Source of the DNA: Paraburkholderia sp. BL10I2N1
GTDB lineage: Bacteria > Pseudomonadota > Gammaproteobacteria > Burkholderiales > Burkholderiaceae
Length of the DNA: 64,000 bases
Assembly: GCF_004361815.1 (NCBI RefSeq)
Contig: NZ_SNWA01000001.1
Span: 310,001 to 374,000, forward strand
Direction of reading: 5' to 3'
Shown here piece by piece: positions 38,479 through 47,496 of this stretch. Both the position numbers and the translations under genes were made by a program. The notes under the pieces are model-generated. The model was given only the letters and a program-made list of their open reading frames with translations, did no database searches and was not told where the DNA came from. The first letter of the stretch is position 1; every line of letters starts with the position of its first letter.

Positions 38479-40085
38479 GAGGCTGTGTGAAAACGCGTTG
38501 ATCGCCTATAGTTAGTCAACACGTTTTCCGATGGTGGCCCATGAAGCGATACATCGAAAGCGCGGCGCGAGAGCAAGTCGCGTTGCTGCCTGAGTCTCTC
38601 GACGATTACGTGGACGCCGAGAACCCCGTACGTGTGATTGACGTTTTTGTCGACGAGCTTGATCTGGTGAGTCTTGGCTTCGAGCGTGCCGCACCCGCTT
38701 TAACCGGTCGACCTGCATATCACCCATCGACCTTGCTTAAGCTGTACATCTATGGGTACCTGAACCGGCTTCAATCGAGTCGTCGTCTTGAGCGCGAAAC
38801 ACAGCGCAATCTCGAACTGATCTGGCTGACGGGCCAGTTGACCCCGGACTTCAAAACCATCGCTGACTTCCGCAAAGACAACGGCGATGCGATCCGCAAA
38901 GTCTGCCGGGAGTTTGTGATGCTTTGCCGGCAATTGAAACTGTTCTCAGATGCCACCGTTGCCATCGATGGAAGCAAGTTCAAAGCGGTCAACAACCGCG
39001 ACAAGAACTTTACGGACCGCAAGCTCAAGGCTCGCATGGAACAACTCGAGCAAAGTATCGCCCGTTACATGGATGAACTGGATCGGGCCGATCGTGAGCC
39101 AGCGAGCCTCCCGGAGGGACGCGTCCCGCACCTGAAAGAAAAGATATTGAAGATCAGGGCGCAGATGCATAAACTCGGCGAGATCGAAACGCGGATGCGT
39201 GCAGCTCCAGACGGCCAGATCTCGCTAACTGACCCGGACGCGCGCTCAATGGCCACCAGCGGTCGTGGCACAGGAATGGTCGGCTATAACGTGCAGACTG
39301 CTGTAGATCTCAAGAACCACATGATCGTTGCGCATGAGGTCGTCAATGTCGGCCACGATCGTTCCCAGTTAGCCGCGATGGCCAAACTGGCGCGAGATGC
39401 GATTGGTGAAAATCAGCTAACTGCATTTGCTGATCGTGGATACTTCAAGAGTGAGGAAATTCTGCGATGCGAGCAGGACGGAATCAAGACGCTGGTCCCG
39501 AAGCCGCTGACCTCAAACAGCAAGGCTGAGGGTCGCTTTGATAAACGGGACTTTGTCTACATCGAGTCCGACGACGAGTATCGTTGCCCAGCTGGAGAGC
39601 GAGCCATCCGGCGCTTCACGACCGTTGAGGCCGGCCTGACGATTCATAAGTACTGGCCGTCAGCGTGTCCGAAATGCCAACTGAAACCGCAGTGCACGCC
39701 GAGTCCATACCGAAGAGTCACGCGGTGGGAGCACGAGAAGGTGCTTGAAAAAATGCAGCGCCGACTCGATCAGACGCCAGACGCCGCGAGACTGAGACGA
39801 CAGACGGTCGAGCATCCGTTCGGAACGCTCAAGTTCTGGATGGGCTCTGTGCACTTTCTGACAAAGACCCTGCCACGTGTTCGAACCGAGATGAGCCTTC
39901 ACGTATTAGCCTACAACCTCAAGCGAGCGATGAATATCCTGGGTACGAAGGCATTGATCGAGGCGATGAGGGCGTAAGAACGCCCGTTGCCGCGCTACCA
40001 ATTGAAAAGCTGCGAAGTTGTTTCCTTCGATCGTGCTTTACCCCAGCTTCTCGCCGCTACACGCGGAGCGTTTCCACACAGCCTC
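38479..40085 (+). mobile_element. IS1182-family insertion sequence
   Basis: Inverted repeats GAGGCTGTGTGAAAACGC (38479-38496) and GCGTTTCCACACAGCCTC (40068-40085), with one mismatch, enclose one transposase. The right end touches the 75-bp dispersed repeat at 40086, so the element inserted into or beside that repeat. No target duplication was established. Confidence 0.85.
38541..39977 (+). CDS. IS1182-family transposase
   Basis: 478 residues. N-terminal YIESAAREQVALLPESLDDYVDAENPVRVIDVFVDEL, middle DGSKFKAVNNRDKNFT with the first catalytic Asp, then GYNVQTAVDLKNHMIVAHEV, ADRGYFKSEEI, and the C-terminal region EHPFGTLKFWMGSVHFLTKTL with the catalytic Glu, all typical of the DDE transposases of this group. 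Complete and probably active. Confidence 0.93.
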   Translation: MKRYIESAAREQVALLPESLDDYVDAENPVRVIDVFVDELDLVSLGFERAAPALTGRPAYHPSTLLKLYIYGYLNRLQSSRRLERETQRNLELIWLTGQLTPDFKTIADFRKDNGDAIRKVCREFVMLCRQLKLFSDATVAIDGSKFKAVNNRDKNFTDRKLKARMEQLEQSIARYMDELDRADREPASLPEGRVPHLKEKILKIRAQMHKLGEIETRMRAAPDGQISLTDPDARSMATSGRGTGMVGYNVQTAVDLKNHMIVAHEVVNVGHDRSQLAAMAKLARDAIGENQLTAFADRGYFKSEEILRCEQDGIKTLVPKPLTSNSKAEGRFDKRDFVYIESDDEYRCPAGERAIRRFTTVEAGLTIHKYWPSACPKCQLKPQCTPSPYRRVTRWEHEKVLEKMQRRLDQTPDAARLRRQTVEHPFGTLKFWMGSVHFLTKTLPRVRTEMSLHVLAYNLKRAMNILGTKALIEAMRA

Positions 40086-40160
40086 GGTCGCGTGCTGCCG
40101 TCCGCGGAGCATCCGAGGATCACGCCGAGTATGTGAATCGCATGAGGCAGTGACCGGCCA
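40086..40160 (-). repeat. 75-bp dispersed repeat, copy 2
   Basis: Reverse complement of 5122-5196 at 70 of 75 positions. It begins at the very end of the IS1182 element, so the two may share a junction history. Confidence 0.85.
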
Positions 40161-40254
40161 GGAACGGTCAGTCGACATCACCGCCCGAATTGCTGACAAT
40201 TGAGGTTGCGAAACAGGCGGCAACCTAGCTGCCTCATCCTGACGAGACAATCCG

Positions 40255-40647
40255 ATGAGCCGTGACGAGATGAACAGCGCGTTGAAAGCGCGTTTTGTTC
40301 CCGCGCTTCGCCAGCTAGGGTTCAAAGGTTCTTTGCCTCATTTTCGACGACAACGAGATGGCCGGGTCGATCTGTTGACGGTGCAGTTCGATCGCCACGG
40401 AGGAGGCTTCGTCGTGGAGCTGTCTCAATGCGGTGTGGAGGGTATCACCACCCACTGGGGGAAATTCATTTCCGCAAGCACGGTCACGGCACACGATCTA
40501 CATCCGAGTCAGCGCCATAGACTCGGGTCGCTTGGGCCGAATAATGACCACTGGTTTCGATTCGACGACGGCAATTCGCCGATGGCTGTCGCAGACACGC
40601 TATGCGCTCACATCGACGAGGCTGAGCGTTGGTGGGCAAGCCGCTAA
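40255..40647 (+). CDS. DUF4304-family protein
   Basis: 130 residues starting MSRDEMNSALKARFVPALRQLGFKGSLPHFRRQRDGRVDLLTVQFDRHGGGFVVELSQCG, matching the DUF4304 pattern of an N-terminal helix followed by beta strands with LGFKGS and the FVVELS core. Proteins of this family are common beside secretion or immunity clusters, but their function is unknown. Here it stands alone, about 100 bp after the repeat. Confidence 0.75.
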   Translation: MSRDEMNSALKARFVPALRQLGFKGSLPHFRRQRDGRVDLLTVQFDRHGGGFVVELSQCGVEGITTHWGKFISASTVTAHDLHPSQRHRLGSLGPNNDHWFRFDDGNSPMAVADTLCAHIDEAERWWASR

Positions 40648-40808
40648 CGCCGCCTTTGCGGCGGCCATGACTGTTCGGTCGCCCACTGTCGAAGCCCGGG
40701 TGGCGATCTTCGGCCAGCAGCGGACATCGCCGCGATGACTCCCGACGCAGTGAAGGTGTCTGTGGTGAAAGGAACGCCAACGCCTTCCTGAGACAGGCGT
40801 CCAAATCC

Positions 40809-41180
40809 TCAACGCGCCAGATAGAAGTCTAAGGGGATAAGCTCCACGGCCCATCCGCCTTCTTCGCCCAGTGTGGCAGCGGGGTGCATGGACGCGATGC
40901 GTAACGCCTCGTCAACGCTGTCCGCCTCGATGATGAACAGGCCGCCCACGACTTCCTTCGACTCGGTGTAAGGCCCATCGGTGATGCGCGTCTCTCCAGT
41001 GCGCGGGCGAAGCGTTTTCCACTTGTCCAGATCGCCAAGGGAGGCGGAAATCAGAACCTTGCCGGTAGCGCGCATCTTCTCGTCCAATGCCGGACACTGG
41101 CTCACCAGTTCCTTGATTTCGTCTGGTGCCATCGCGGCGAATTTTTCGGGGGAGAAGTACGCCAGGCCGAGGTATTTCAT
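40809..41180 (-). CDS. YCII-related (DGPF) protein
   Basis: 123 residues. MKYLGLAYFSPEKFAAMAPDEIKELVSQC opens the domain; the DGPYTESKEVVGGLFIIEADSVDEALRIASMHP core is the YCII/DGPF signature. The family is structurally related to muconolactone isomerase and may have enzymatic roles in degradation; no substrate is known. AAAGGATCCCCC precedes the ATG. Confidence 0.88.
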   Translation of the reverse strand: MKYLGLAYFSPEKFAAMAPDEIKELVSQCPALDEKMRATGKVLISASLGDLDKWKTLRPRTGETRITDGPYTESKEVVGGLFIIEADSVDEALRIASMHPAATLGEEGGWAVELIPLDFYLAR

Positions 41181-41917
41181 GGGGGATCCTTTGAATGGGG
41201 TTCACTAACGACGAATCTGATGATCGGAAATCGACAATGTCCTAGCTTGTTTGTAGCAGGTCTCGCCAGCCTGTCCGCTTTGGGTCCCTCGTGCCCGACA
41301 TAGGCAGATGGATGGGGAGAGACTTTAAGATTCGAGAGGACCGGGTGCGGCCAAGAGCGGCCTTCCAATACCTCGACTCAATTTCGCAACAATCTGGGGC
41401 GTAGTTCGTTTACGATCTGCGCCTTCAGAGCGGAAGGACGTACCGCGGTTTCCACCCCCCGTCTTTGTAGGATGTTTACCCATCGGATTGGTTCAGAGCG
41501 CGTGACATAGTGGTTGCAACACTCTGGCAGTTCCAGGATTTCGAGACGGTCATGCTCAGCCTTTTGCATCGGCAGACTGACATCAATTTTAGATTGCTTG
41601 CAATCCTTACGGTGACGCTGGTGCCGGCGGCCTCGCAAACCCTCTCGACCCATCAAGGGTCGGCCGCGATCCCGGATGCATTCTGTTCGGCGCAAATCGC
41701 CCGTGATACAACGTCCCCCGACAAGGCGTCGTTGCCTTTGAAGGCGGCCCGCTGACACGCAGCGCGTAGGACGGACTGAATCAGGCTGAATCAGGCTTTT
41801 GTGCCGAGCACTACCTGCTCGCGCGCATTTCCAGTTGCCCGGAAGTGGAGTGTTATAAAGAAAATTCTGTGCCGGCGAACTATCCCAAGGATAGAATCAC
41901 GGAAATTTTTGACCATC
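41181..41917. other. Intergenic, about 740 bp
   Basis: A plus frame near 41551-41750 (MLSLLHRQTDINFRLLAILTVTLVPAASQ) and an overlapping minus frame are both open but neither resembles a known family. The promoter of the DUF2946 operon should be near 41850-41910, where ATAAAGAAAATTCT is A+T-rich. Confidence 0.35.
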
Positions 41918-42286
41918 ATGAAGATTCGCGCCCGCATCCACTCTGTCGCATGGCTTGGCCTCATCGCCATGTGGCTTGTGGTTTTCGCGCCGCTCGTGAG
42001 TCAACTGATGCTCGCGGCCCGCGCCGATGGGCCGTTCGGTGCCATTTGTTCGGTCGTTGATAGCGACGCTTCCGTGGCTGCACATCATGCATCCACGGAC
42101 AAGCTCGCGGCATGCGGGTACTGCGATCTCCTCGCGCATCACGTACCGGCTCCGGGCGTCCCTCCGGCTGGCCTTCTAGCAAACATTTTGCTGGCGGATA
42201 CGCAGGTATCGATGCCGCCCGCGTTTGTCCCCCACGCCGCCTCGTTTCCATCTGGCCGGCCTCGCGATCCTCCCGTCCTTTCCTAG
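41918..42286 (+). CDS. DUF2946-family secreted protein
   Basis: 122 residues starting MKIRARIHSVAWLGLIAMWLVVFAPLVSQLMLA, a signal/transmembrane segment. The hallmark AACGYCDLLAHHVP carries the Cys-x2-Cys and His pair of DUF2946, and a nearby AAHHAS. These proteins often sit next to copper-handling TonB or TlpA-like genes, so metal binding is plausible. Followed by an outer-membrane protein and a TlpA-like gene, forming an operon. Confidence 0.8.
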   Translation: MKIRARIHSVAWLGLIAMWLVVFAPLVSQLMLAARADGPFGAICSVVDSDASVAAHHASTDKLAACGYCDLLAHHVPAPGVPPAGLLANILLADTQVSMPPAFVPHAASFPSGRPRDPPVLS

Positions 42287-42423
42287 TCTTCGTTTTCGCC
42301 GACCGCCGCTTCAGCCTGCTCCGTGATCAGGCCGTCGCCGCTGTCTGTCGTCTCAGGAAAACATGCGCGTTCTTCCACCCGACGAGGGGGATGGCGCGCA
42401 TCCGTATCAAGCGGAGGAACTCC

Positions 42424-43479
42424 ATGTCAACCAACCAGAACGCCCTGCTGCGCTACGCGCTGCCATGGGCCGTCAGTATCTTGCCCGCTGCGGCACACGC
42501 ATGCGCTACTTGCGGCTGCTCGCTGAGCACCGATGCCGCAATGGGCTATTCCGCCGCCCCGGGCTGGCGAATCAATGTCGAATACGACTTTATCAACCAG
42601 AACCAGCTACGCAGCGGCACCCGTTCGGTGCCGAACACGCAGCCCGCCGGTATCAACGACGCCGGCGGTAGCCAGGAGGTTGAGCGTCAGACGATTAACC
42701 GATACATCAATCTGGGCATCAGCTACAGCCCCAGCGCCAGCTGGAATTTCAGTGCTCTTATTCCTTACATTTACCGTAGTCATACCACCTACGGCAACGC
42801 GACGACTGACCAGCTCACCCCAGATAATGTGAGCGGCGCGACCAGTAAAGGGCTGGGGGACATTAAACTCATCGCCAGCTATCAGGGATTTCTGCCTACT
42901 CATAACCTTGGTTTGCAGCTGGGCGTAAAGTTGCCCACGGGTCGTTACGGTGGTCAGAATGTCAACACCGGCGCAACCGTCGGACACAACCCGGTGTTCT
43001 TTTCGAACGGGCCCAACGCAAGCGCCGGCCAGGCGCTCGACACGAGCCTGCAACCCGGCACCGGCAGCACGGACCTGATCGTTGGCGCCTACTATTACCA
43101 AGCGATTAGCCAGAACTTCGACGCGTTCATTAACGGCCAGTTTCAGTCTGCAATCGCGGAAAATCTCGATCATCCCGGCGCAACTTATCGCCCTGGGAAT
43201 CTGGCCAGCGTGAGCGTTGGCCTGCGCTATGAGGCCAACCCGAAGTGGGTTCCGCAACTACAGATCAACTTCACCCGTAAAAGCCATGACCAGGGGGACC
43301 TCGCCGACACCGCGAATACAGCAGGCACGGTGGTTTATCTCAGCCCGGGCATCACGGTAAATGTATGGAAGAATCTGGAAGTTTACGCCTTTGTGCAGCG
43401 CGCGATATACAGCAAACTTGACGGATATCAGCTGTTTCCACGCTGGACCGGCAACGTGGGGATGAGCTATGCGTTCTAA
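42424..43479 (+). CDS. Outer-membrane beta-barrel protein with N-terminal CxxC motif
   Basis: 351 residues with GGAGGA upstream. A signal peptide (LLRYALPWAVSILPAAAHA) leads to CATCGCSLSTDAAMGYSAAPG, then repeated amphipathic beta stretches with alternating aromatics (INVEYDFINQNQLR, LGISYSPSASWNFSALIPYIYR) and a terminal aromatic, WTGNVGMSYAF, as in barrels. Similar to the PF13557/MetA-type outer-membrane family. The two-Cys motif may bind metal or a thiol. It shares an 11-bp overlap with the TlpA-like gene, so translation is coupled. Confidence 0.78.
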   Translation: MSTNQNALLRYALPWAVSILPAAAHACATCGCSLSTDAAMGYSAAPGWRINVEYDFINQNQLRSGTRSVPNTQPAGINDAGGSQEVERQTINRYINLGISYSPSASWNFSALIPYIYRSHTTYGNATTDQLTPDNVSGATSKGLGDIKLIASYQGFLPTHNLGLQLGVKLPTGRYGGQNVNTGATVGHNPVFFSNGPNASAGQALDTSLQPGTGSTDLIVGAYYYQAISQNFDAFINGQFQSAIAENLDHPGATYRPGNLASVSVGLRYEANPKWVPQLQINFTRKSHDQGDLADTANTAGTVVYLSPGITVNVWKNLEVYAFVQRAIYSKLDGYQLFPRWTGNVGMSYAF

Positions 43480-44053
43480 GCCACCACGGCCGTCAACGGC
43501 TCGCACCGGTGTAGCACCCTCAGCGCTATCTACTCGCCGCGCGTGGTTGCGCGCTGCACTCGCGTTCTCGTTGGGTGCAGGGACATCTGGCTGGTCTATG
43601 GCGACCCGCGCGTCCACGCTCGCTGTTGGTCATCCGGCTCCGCCACTGGTCCTGCACACCCTTGATGGACACAGCATCAGCACAGCTGATCTGCTGGGTA
43701 AAGTGGTTATCCTTACGTTCTGGGCTACCTGGTGCGAGCCCTGTCGTGATGAGCTGCCTCTTTTGTCCGACTACGCCGCGCGCCACGCAGGCCAAGGACT
43801 ACAAGTTTTGGGGTTCAGTCTGGACGGAGCGGATGATTTACTCGCGGTACGCCAGGTTGCCGATGGCTTGAGTTTTCCGGTAGGGCTGCTGGGCAGCGCC
43901 TGGGCGGGCGACTATGGGCGGATGTGGCGCATTCCGGTGAGCTTTACCATCGACCGGGCGGGCGTCCTGGTTGACAACGGGTGGGACGACAAATATCCCG
44001 TTTGGACGTCCGAACGACTGCAACGCATTGTCACGCCACTGCTGAGACAATAG
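43469..44053 (+). CDS. TlpA-like secreted thioredoxin
   Basis: 194 residues. A twin-arginine-like signal (STRRAWLRAALAFSLGAGTSGWSM) is followed by a thioredoxin fold with WCEPC, the redox active site, in VVILTFWATWCEPCRDELPLL. The family reduces or oxidises periplasmic disulfides, often for cytochrome or copper-site maturation. With DUF2946 and an outer-membrane protein upstream, a role in periplasmic metal or thiol handling is a reasonable inference. Confidence 0.88.
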   Translation: MRSKPPRPSTARTGVAPSALSTRRAWLRAALAFSLGAGTSGWSMATRASTLAVGHPAPPLVLHTLDGHSISTADLLGKVVILTFWATWCEPCRDELPLLSDYAARHAGQGLQVLGFSLDGADDLLAVRQVADGLSFPVGLLGSAWAGDYGRMWRIPVSFTIDRAGVLVDNGWDDKYPVWTSERLQRIVTPLLRQ

Positions 44054-44063
44054 ATGCTAAATG

Positions 44064-44091
44064 GCGGACGGTGATCACGATGACCGTCCGC
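44064..44091 (+). terminator. Hairpin after the TlpA-like gene
   Basis: GCGGACGGT (44064-44072) pairs with ACCGTCCGC (44083-44091) around a 10-nt loop. No T-run follows, but it starts 11 bp after the stop codon and is a likely operon end. Confidence 0.55.
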
Positions 44092-44113
44092 TTACGAGCA
44101 GATTGGATGGCTG

Positions 44114-44890
44114 GTGTGGGTCGACAAACGCCAGTGGCGCTCTGGTGATCTTAGTTTAAGAGCTGGTTGCGATGACGAAGGAAATGCGCTCGGTAGCTGT
44201 GTCGTTGCCGGCTTCCTGGGCAAGAAGGTCACGCCGCAATTGGCGCAGGAGATCGGCTCGCGGCTGTCCACCCGCATCGAGGGACGCTGCATCAAGCACC
44301 ATATGGGCGTTGCCAGCGTCAAGGTTTACGACAAGTTCTCCCATGTGTTGCGGATAGAAACCACCATCAACGACGTGAGCTTCTTCAAACACCACCGCAA
44401 GGTGGACCACAGGAATGGCCAAAGCACCTACGAACTCGCAGCGTTGAGGAAAACCATCTACAGCCTGTTCGACCTGCGCGAGATCATGCTGGGCTGCAAC
44501 CAGCGCTACCTCGCGTTTTTGTCGAGTCTGGATGACCCCAGCGCAGGTGAGCGCGACCTTCAACGTTTGAGCCAGTCCCGCGTGGGCAGTAATGAGCGCA
44601 GGGTCAAAGGACTCAACTTCTTCAACGGCGGCGAGCAAGCACTGCTGCGTGCCTTGCAGCGCGGCGAGTTCAACGTGCATGGCCTGCGCCGTGCCGATCT
44701 GGCCAGGCATGTGGACATGAGCGCCCCGGTGCTGTCCCGACAGCTCTCGCGACTGCGCACACTCGGCTTGATCAAGAAGGTGGCCCATACCTACCGCTAC
44801 TACCTCACGCGTCTGGGCCGTGCCGCCATCGCTGCTGCCTGTTCTCTCACCCGTTTCAACATCGTTCCAATTCTGGCCGCAGCACACTGA
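44114..44890 (+). CDS. Protein of unknown function with C-terminal winged helix, N-terminally truncated
   Basis: 258 residues in the frame, but the first 45 or so look non-native and GTG is the only start, so the N-terminus may have been lost. From RIEGRCIKHHMGVASVKVYDKF and IETTINDVSFFKHHRKVDHR the sequence is coherent. The C-terminus, DLARHVDMSAPVLSRQLSRLRTLGLIKKVAHTYRYYLTRLGRAAI, resembles a MarR-type winged helix. No family is recognised; context, between a TlpA operon and an ISL3, suggests a mobile-element or integrated remnant. A terminator hairpin follows the stop. Confidence 0.5.
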   Translation: MWVDKRQWRSGDLSLRAGCDDEGNALGSCVVAGFLGKKVTPQLAQEIGSRLSTRIEGRCIKHHMGVASVKVYDKFSHVLRIETTINDVSFFKHHRKVDHRNGQSTYELAALRKTIYSLFDLREIMLGCNQRYLAFLSSLDDPSAGERDLQRLSQSRVGSNERRVKGLNFFNGGEQALLRALQRGEFNVHGLRRADLARHVDMSAPVLSRQLSRLRTLGLIKKVAHTYRYYLTRLGRAAIAAACSLTRFNIVPILAAAH

Positions 44891-44925
44891 AGTCTTCTCA
44901 CAAATCGCGAAGACTTAACTTTTTA
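44890..44925 (+). terminator. Intrinsic terminator, disrupted by the ISL3 insertion
   Basis: AAGTCTTC (44890-44897) pairs with GAAGACTT (44109 positions on: 44909-44916), then AACTTTTTA, a T-tract. The ISL3 element inserted at the T-tract and the tract is repeated beyond it as the target duplication CTTTTTAG. Confidence 0.7.
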
Positions 44926-45037
44926 GGGGTCTTCGCGGAAAAGTGTGATGGTTTTTCATGATGAAAATGTCGGAGAGCCAATCTGGGCAAGGGTTTGCGC
45001 GTCTTGATGGCCTCTCGAAATCGGGCATGATTTCGCG

Positions 45038-47150
45038 ATGGCTACTTCACGCAAACTCAAGCGTCTTTCCGACGCATACCGGTTCGACGGGTTCCGGCCT
45101 TGCGAAGCGCTGCGCGGTGTCTTCGGTGATCGCATGGCACGCGTCGTCACGCTGTTTCGGCGCTCAAAAAAACGGCCTGCAAGGGATGTGGTCGGCGGTG
45201 CTCAATCCACGATCGCAGGGTGCGTCGCGTTCGAGATCTGCCGAACGGCGATGTACGGATTTACCTGGAACTCGAAGCTCGTCGGGTCCGCTGTCGATGC
45301 GATGGCAGCGTGAAAGGCGAACGACTGAGCTTTCTGGCGGACAACCCTCACTACACGAGGCGCTTCGCGTGGTATGTCGGTCGCCGCTGTCGCGACAGCA
45401 CGATCAAGGACGTGGCTGACGAACTGAAATTGCACTGGCGTACGGTCAAGGACCTCGAGATGCAGTACATGCGGGCACAAGTGGAGCGGTTCGGCACGCC
45501 CGGGCCGAAGGTCATCGGCATCGACGAGATTTCGATTGGCAAGGGACAGACGTACCGCATTGTTGTGAGCGACCTGATACGGGGCCGTGCGATCTGGTTC
45601 GGTGGCGAAGATCGAAAGGAGGCCAGCATGCATCAGTTCTATGACTGGCTGGGCGAGAAAAAGGCCCGCGGAATCCGGCTTGTCGTGATGGACATGTGGC
45701 GGCCGTTTTACAACGTCGCACAGGAACGCGTGCCGCATGCGGCCATCCTGTACGACAAATTCCACGTCATAAAGCAGCTCAACGAAGCCCTGGATGAAGT
45801 ACGCAAGAGCGAATACGCTCGCCTGCAAGGCGAGCAGCGGCGCTACATCAAAGGCCAGAGTGCGACACGTGTTGCTGCCCGCAACGTGTCGAGTTTCATG
45901 TAGTACAGGGCAGCAAAGCTCGTTTCTGTCTTGTCACGCACAGTAGTCTGACGTGCCGTGACCTGCTGTACGGCCAGCAGTTGCCTACTTGGACAGGCGC
46001 GGCGGGTAACTACCGGGTCTGAAGCTCCAAGGACAATGTACTCGTCGAAAGACACCACGGCTCGGTGACGATACGTGATGACGCTGCGAGCCGCAATGCG
46101 GCGTAGAGGCTAGGCAAGTTCCGCATGTGCAACATATGTGAATCGTTGATAAACCTCGTGATTGATGATGGGCCGAAGCGGCCAATAGGCCCAAACCAAA
46201 AGGTACGCAGCGGGTTGCTCCTCTTTTGGCTGGGGGTACGCCGTCATAACGCTGCCGGGGAATAGACGAGCGCTTAACGGACAGGCCCAGTTGTATTGGG
46301 TCGGCAGGAACGGGAACGTGGTAAGCCCGACTCACCGCCAAGCTCGCGGAATATTGCGAGACGGCAGGCAAACCGCAAGGGGCGCTGTTGGTGGAGCGGG
46401 TAAGAGAACGCGGAGAACGCGAATGGCAGGCTGTAATGGCTTGCATAGGGGTTCGAACTTTGCCCTGACCCGAAAGGGTGCAGACTTCCGCGAGGTGTGG
46501 CTGTCGTGAGCCCGTATTCGAAGTCCGACGCAGGGAAGCTTGGAAGAGACTGCCTCGTTGCAGTTCAGCGCCCTCATCTCAGCGATGGGACGGACCAACA
46601 ATATGAAGTTAGCGAAGGACTTGTGCTGTCTGGCAAGGCCGGCATTGAGTGACGGTGCTTTAGCCATGCGCGAGCCCATTGCGGTGAAAGTCGCTTGATG
46701 GGTTCTTTGGGGAGGGGGCGGCGGGAATGCCGTCTCCTTACCCGCTAGTACGTTCTGCTCAGTCATCGCGAGAACCTGTCGATGGAAGGCAGGAACTCGT
46801 TGAAGACGCTTCTCGCAGCGAACCGACGTCTGAATACCGCGTACCTGCTCAAGGAGTCGTTCGGGCAGTTGTGGGACTACAAGCGCGAAGGCTGGGCACG
46901 TCGCTTCTTCGAGAACTGGAAATCCAGCTTGAAGTGGCAGCGTTTGAAGCCCTACGAGAAGTTTGCCGCGATGGTAGAGCGTCATTGGGACGGGATTGCT
47001 TCCTATTGCAAGCCAGAAAACAAGGTGCCGCTCGGATTCGTTGAGGGACTCAACAACAAGGTTCGGGTTATCCAGCGACGCGCGTACGGATTGCGAGATG
47101 AGGAATATCTGCGCCTGAAGATCCTCACTTGCATGCTGCCTCGAATCTGA
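45038..47150 (+). pseudogene. ISL3-family transposase, split by frameshift and group II intron
   Basis: Segment 1 (45038-45172) reads LKRLSDAYRFDGFRPCEALRG...RRSKK. At a run of seven A (45166-45172) reading must shift by -1 into the frame KTACKGCGRRCSIHDRRVRRVRDLP, a zinc-finger and helix region. Segment 2 runs to the intron at 45860; segment 3 starts at 46747 and completes the catalytic domain. Joining across the intron restores IKGQ-KYVLLSHREN in frame. The DDE residues are in IGIDEISIG, VVMDMWRP and GFVEGLNNK, all present. The gene would be functional if the intron splices and the A-run slips; otherwise it is dead. Confidence 0.85.
45860..46746 (+). ncRNA. ORF-less group II intron
   Basis: Starts with GTGCG, the 5' consensus, and contains a 34-nt domain V at 46672-46705 with the AGC triad, GAAA tetraloop and the two-part stem. 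Domain VI lies just 3' of it. The 3' end at 46746 is chosen because it restores the transposase frame; it ends CT rather than the usual AY. There is no reverse transcriptase frame of useful size, so splicing or mobility must use a protein from elsewhere. Confidence 0.88.
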
Positions 47151-47196
47151 AAAATGGCGATTTTTCATCACACTTTCCGCGAAGATCCCTTTTTAG

Positions 47197-47496
47197 TTAC
47201 TAAACAGTATCAGACGTTGCGCTCCGCCGGGGTGGCCGACTGCTTCACGCCCTGAGGCAGTCCGTCAAGGTTTTTTGAGCGGGAAGTTGGTTTCCGGCAC
47301 GCGGTTCGTAAGGAACGAGCAGGCGAGGCGGGCGATCTTGTCCGTCGTCGAAGGCAGCTCAGCCCACATCGAAGAAGACGTCATGTGCCCCCCTGGCGAG
47401 TTGCTCACCGTCAGCACACCTCCCGGCCAGCTTAACATTCTGGCGTTGCCGCTCACGAGCGACGACCGGATAACCGCCGCTCGTCTGCAAGCCCCT
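47197..47496. other. Intergenic, about 300 bp
   Basis: Right flank of ISL3. A minus-strand frame near 47280-47440 (LPSTTDKIARLACSFLTNRVPETNFP) is open but unplaced. Nothing else is recognised. Confidence 0.3.

Larger units (their letters stand above)
44927..47188 (+). mobile_element. ISL3-family insertion sequence carrying a group II intron
   Basis: Terminal inverted repeats GGGTCTTCGCGGAAAAG (from 44927) and CTTTCCGCGAAGATCC (to 47188) match apart from small differences. The flanking 8 bp CTTTTTAG is identical on both sides (44919-44926 and 47189-47196), the direct target duplication expected of ISL3 elements. The element is 2262 bp, of which 887 bp are an intron; without it, about 1.4 kb, the usual ISL3 size. 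Confidence 0.92.

Noticed and set aside
45860..46746. Intron-encoded reverse transcriptase
   Set aside because: No frame longer than about 75 codons is open in the sense direction and none has RT motifs.
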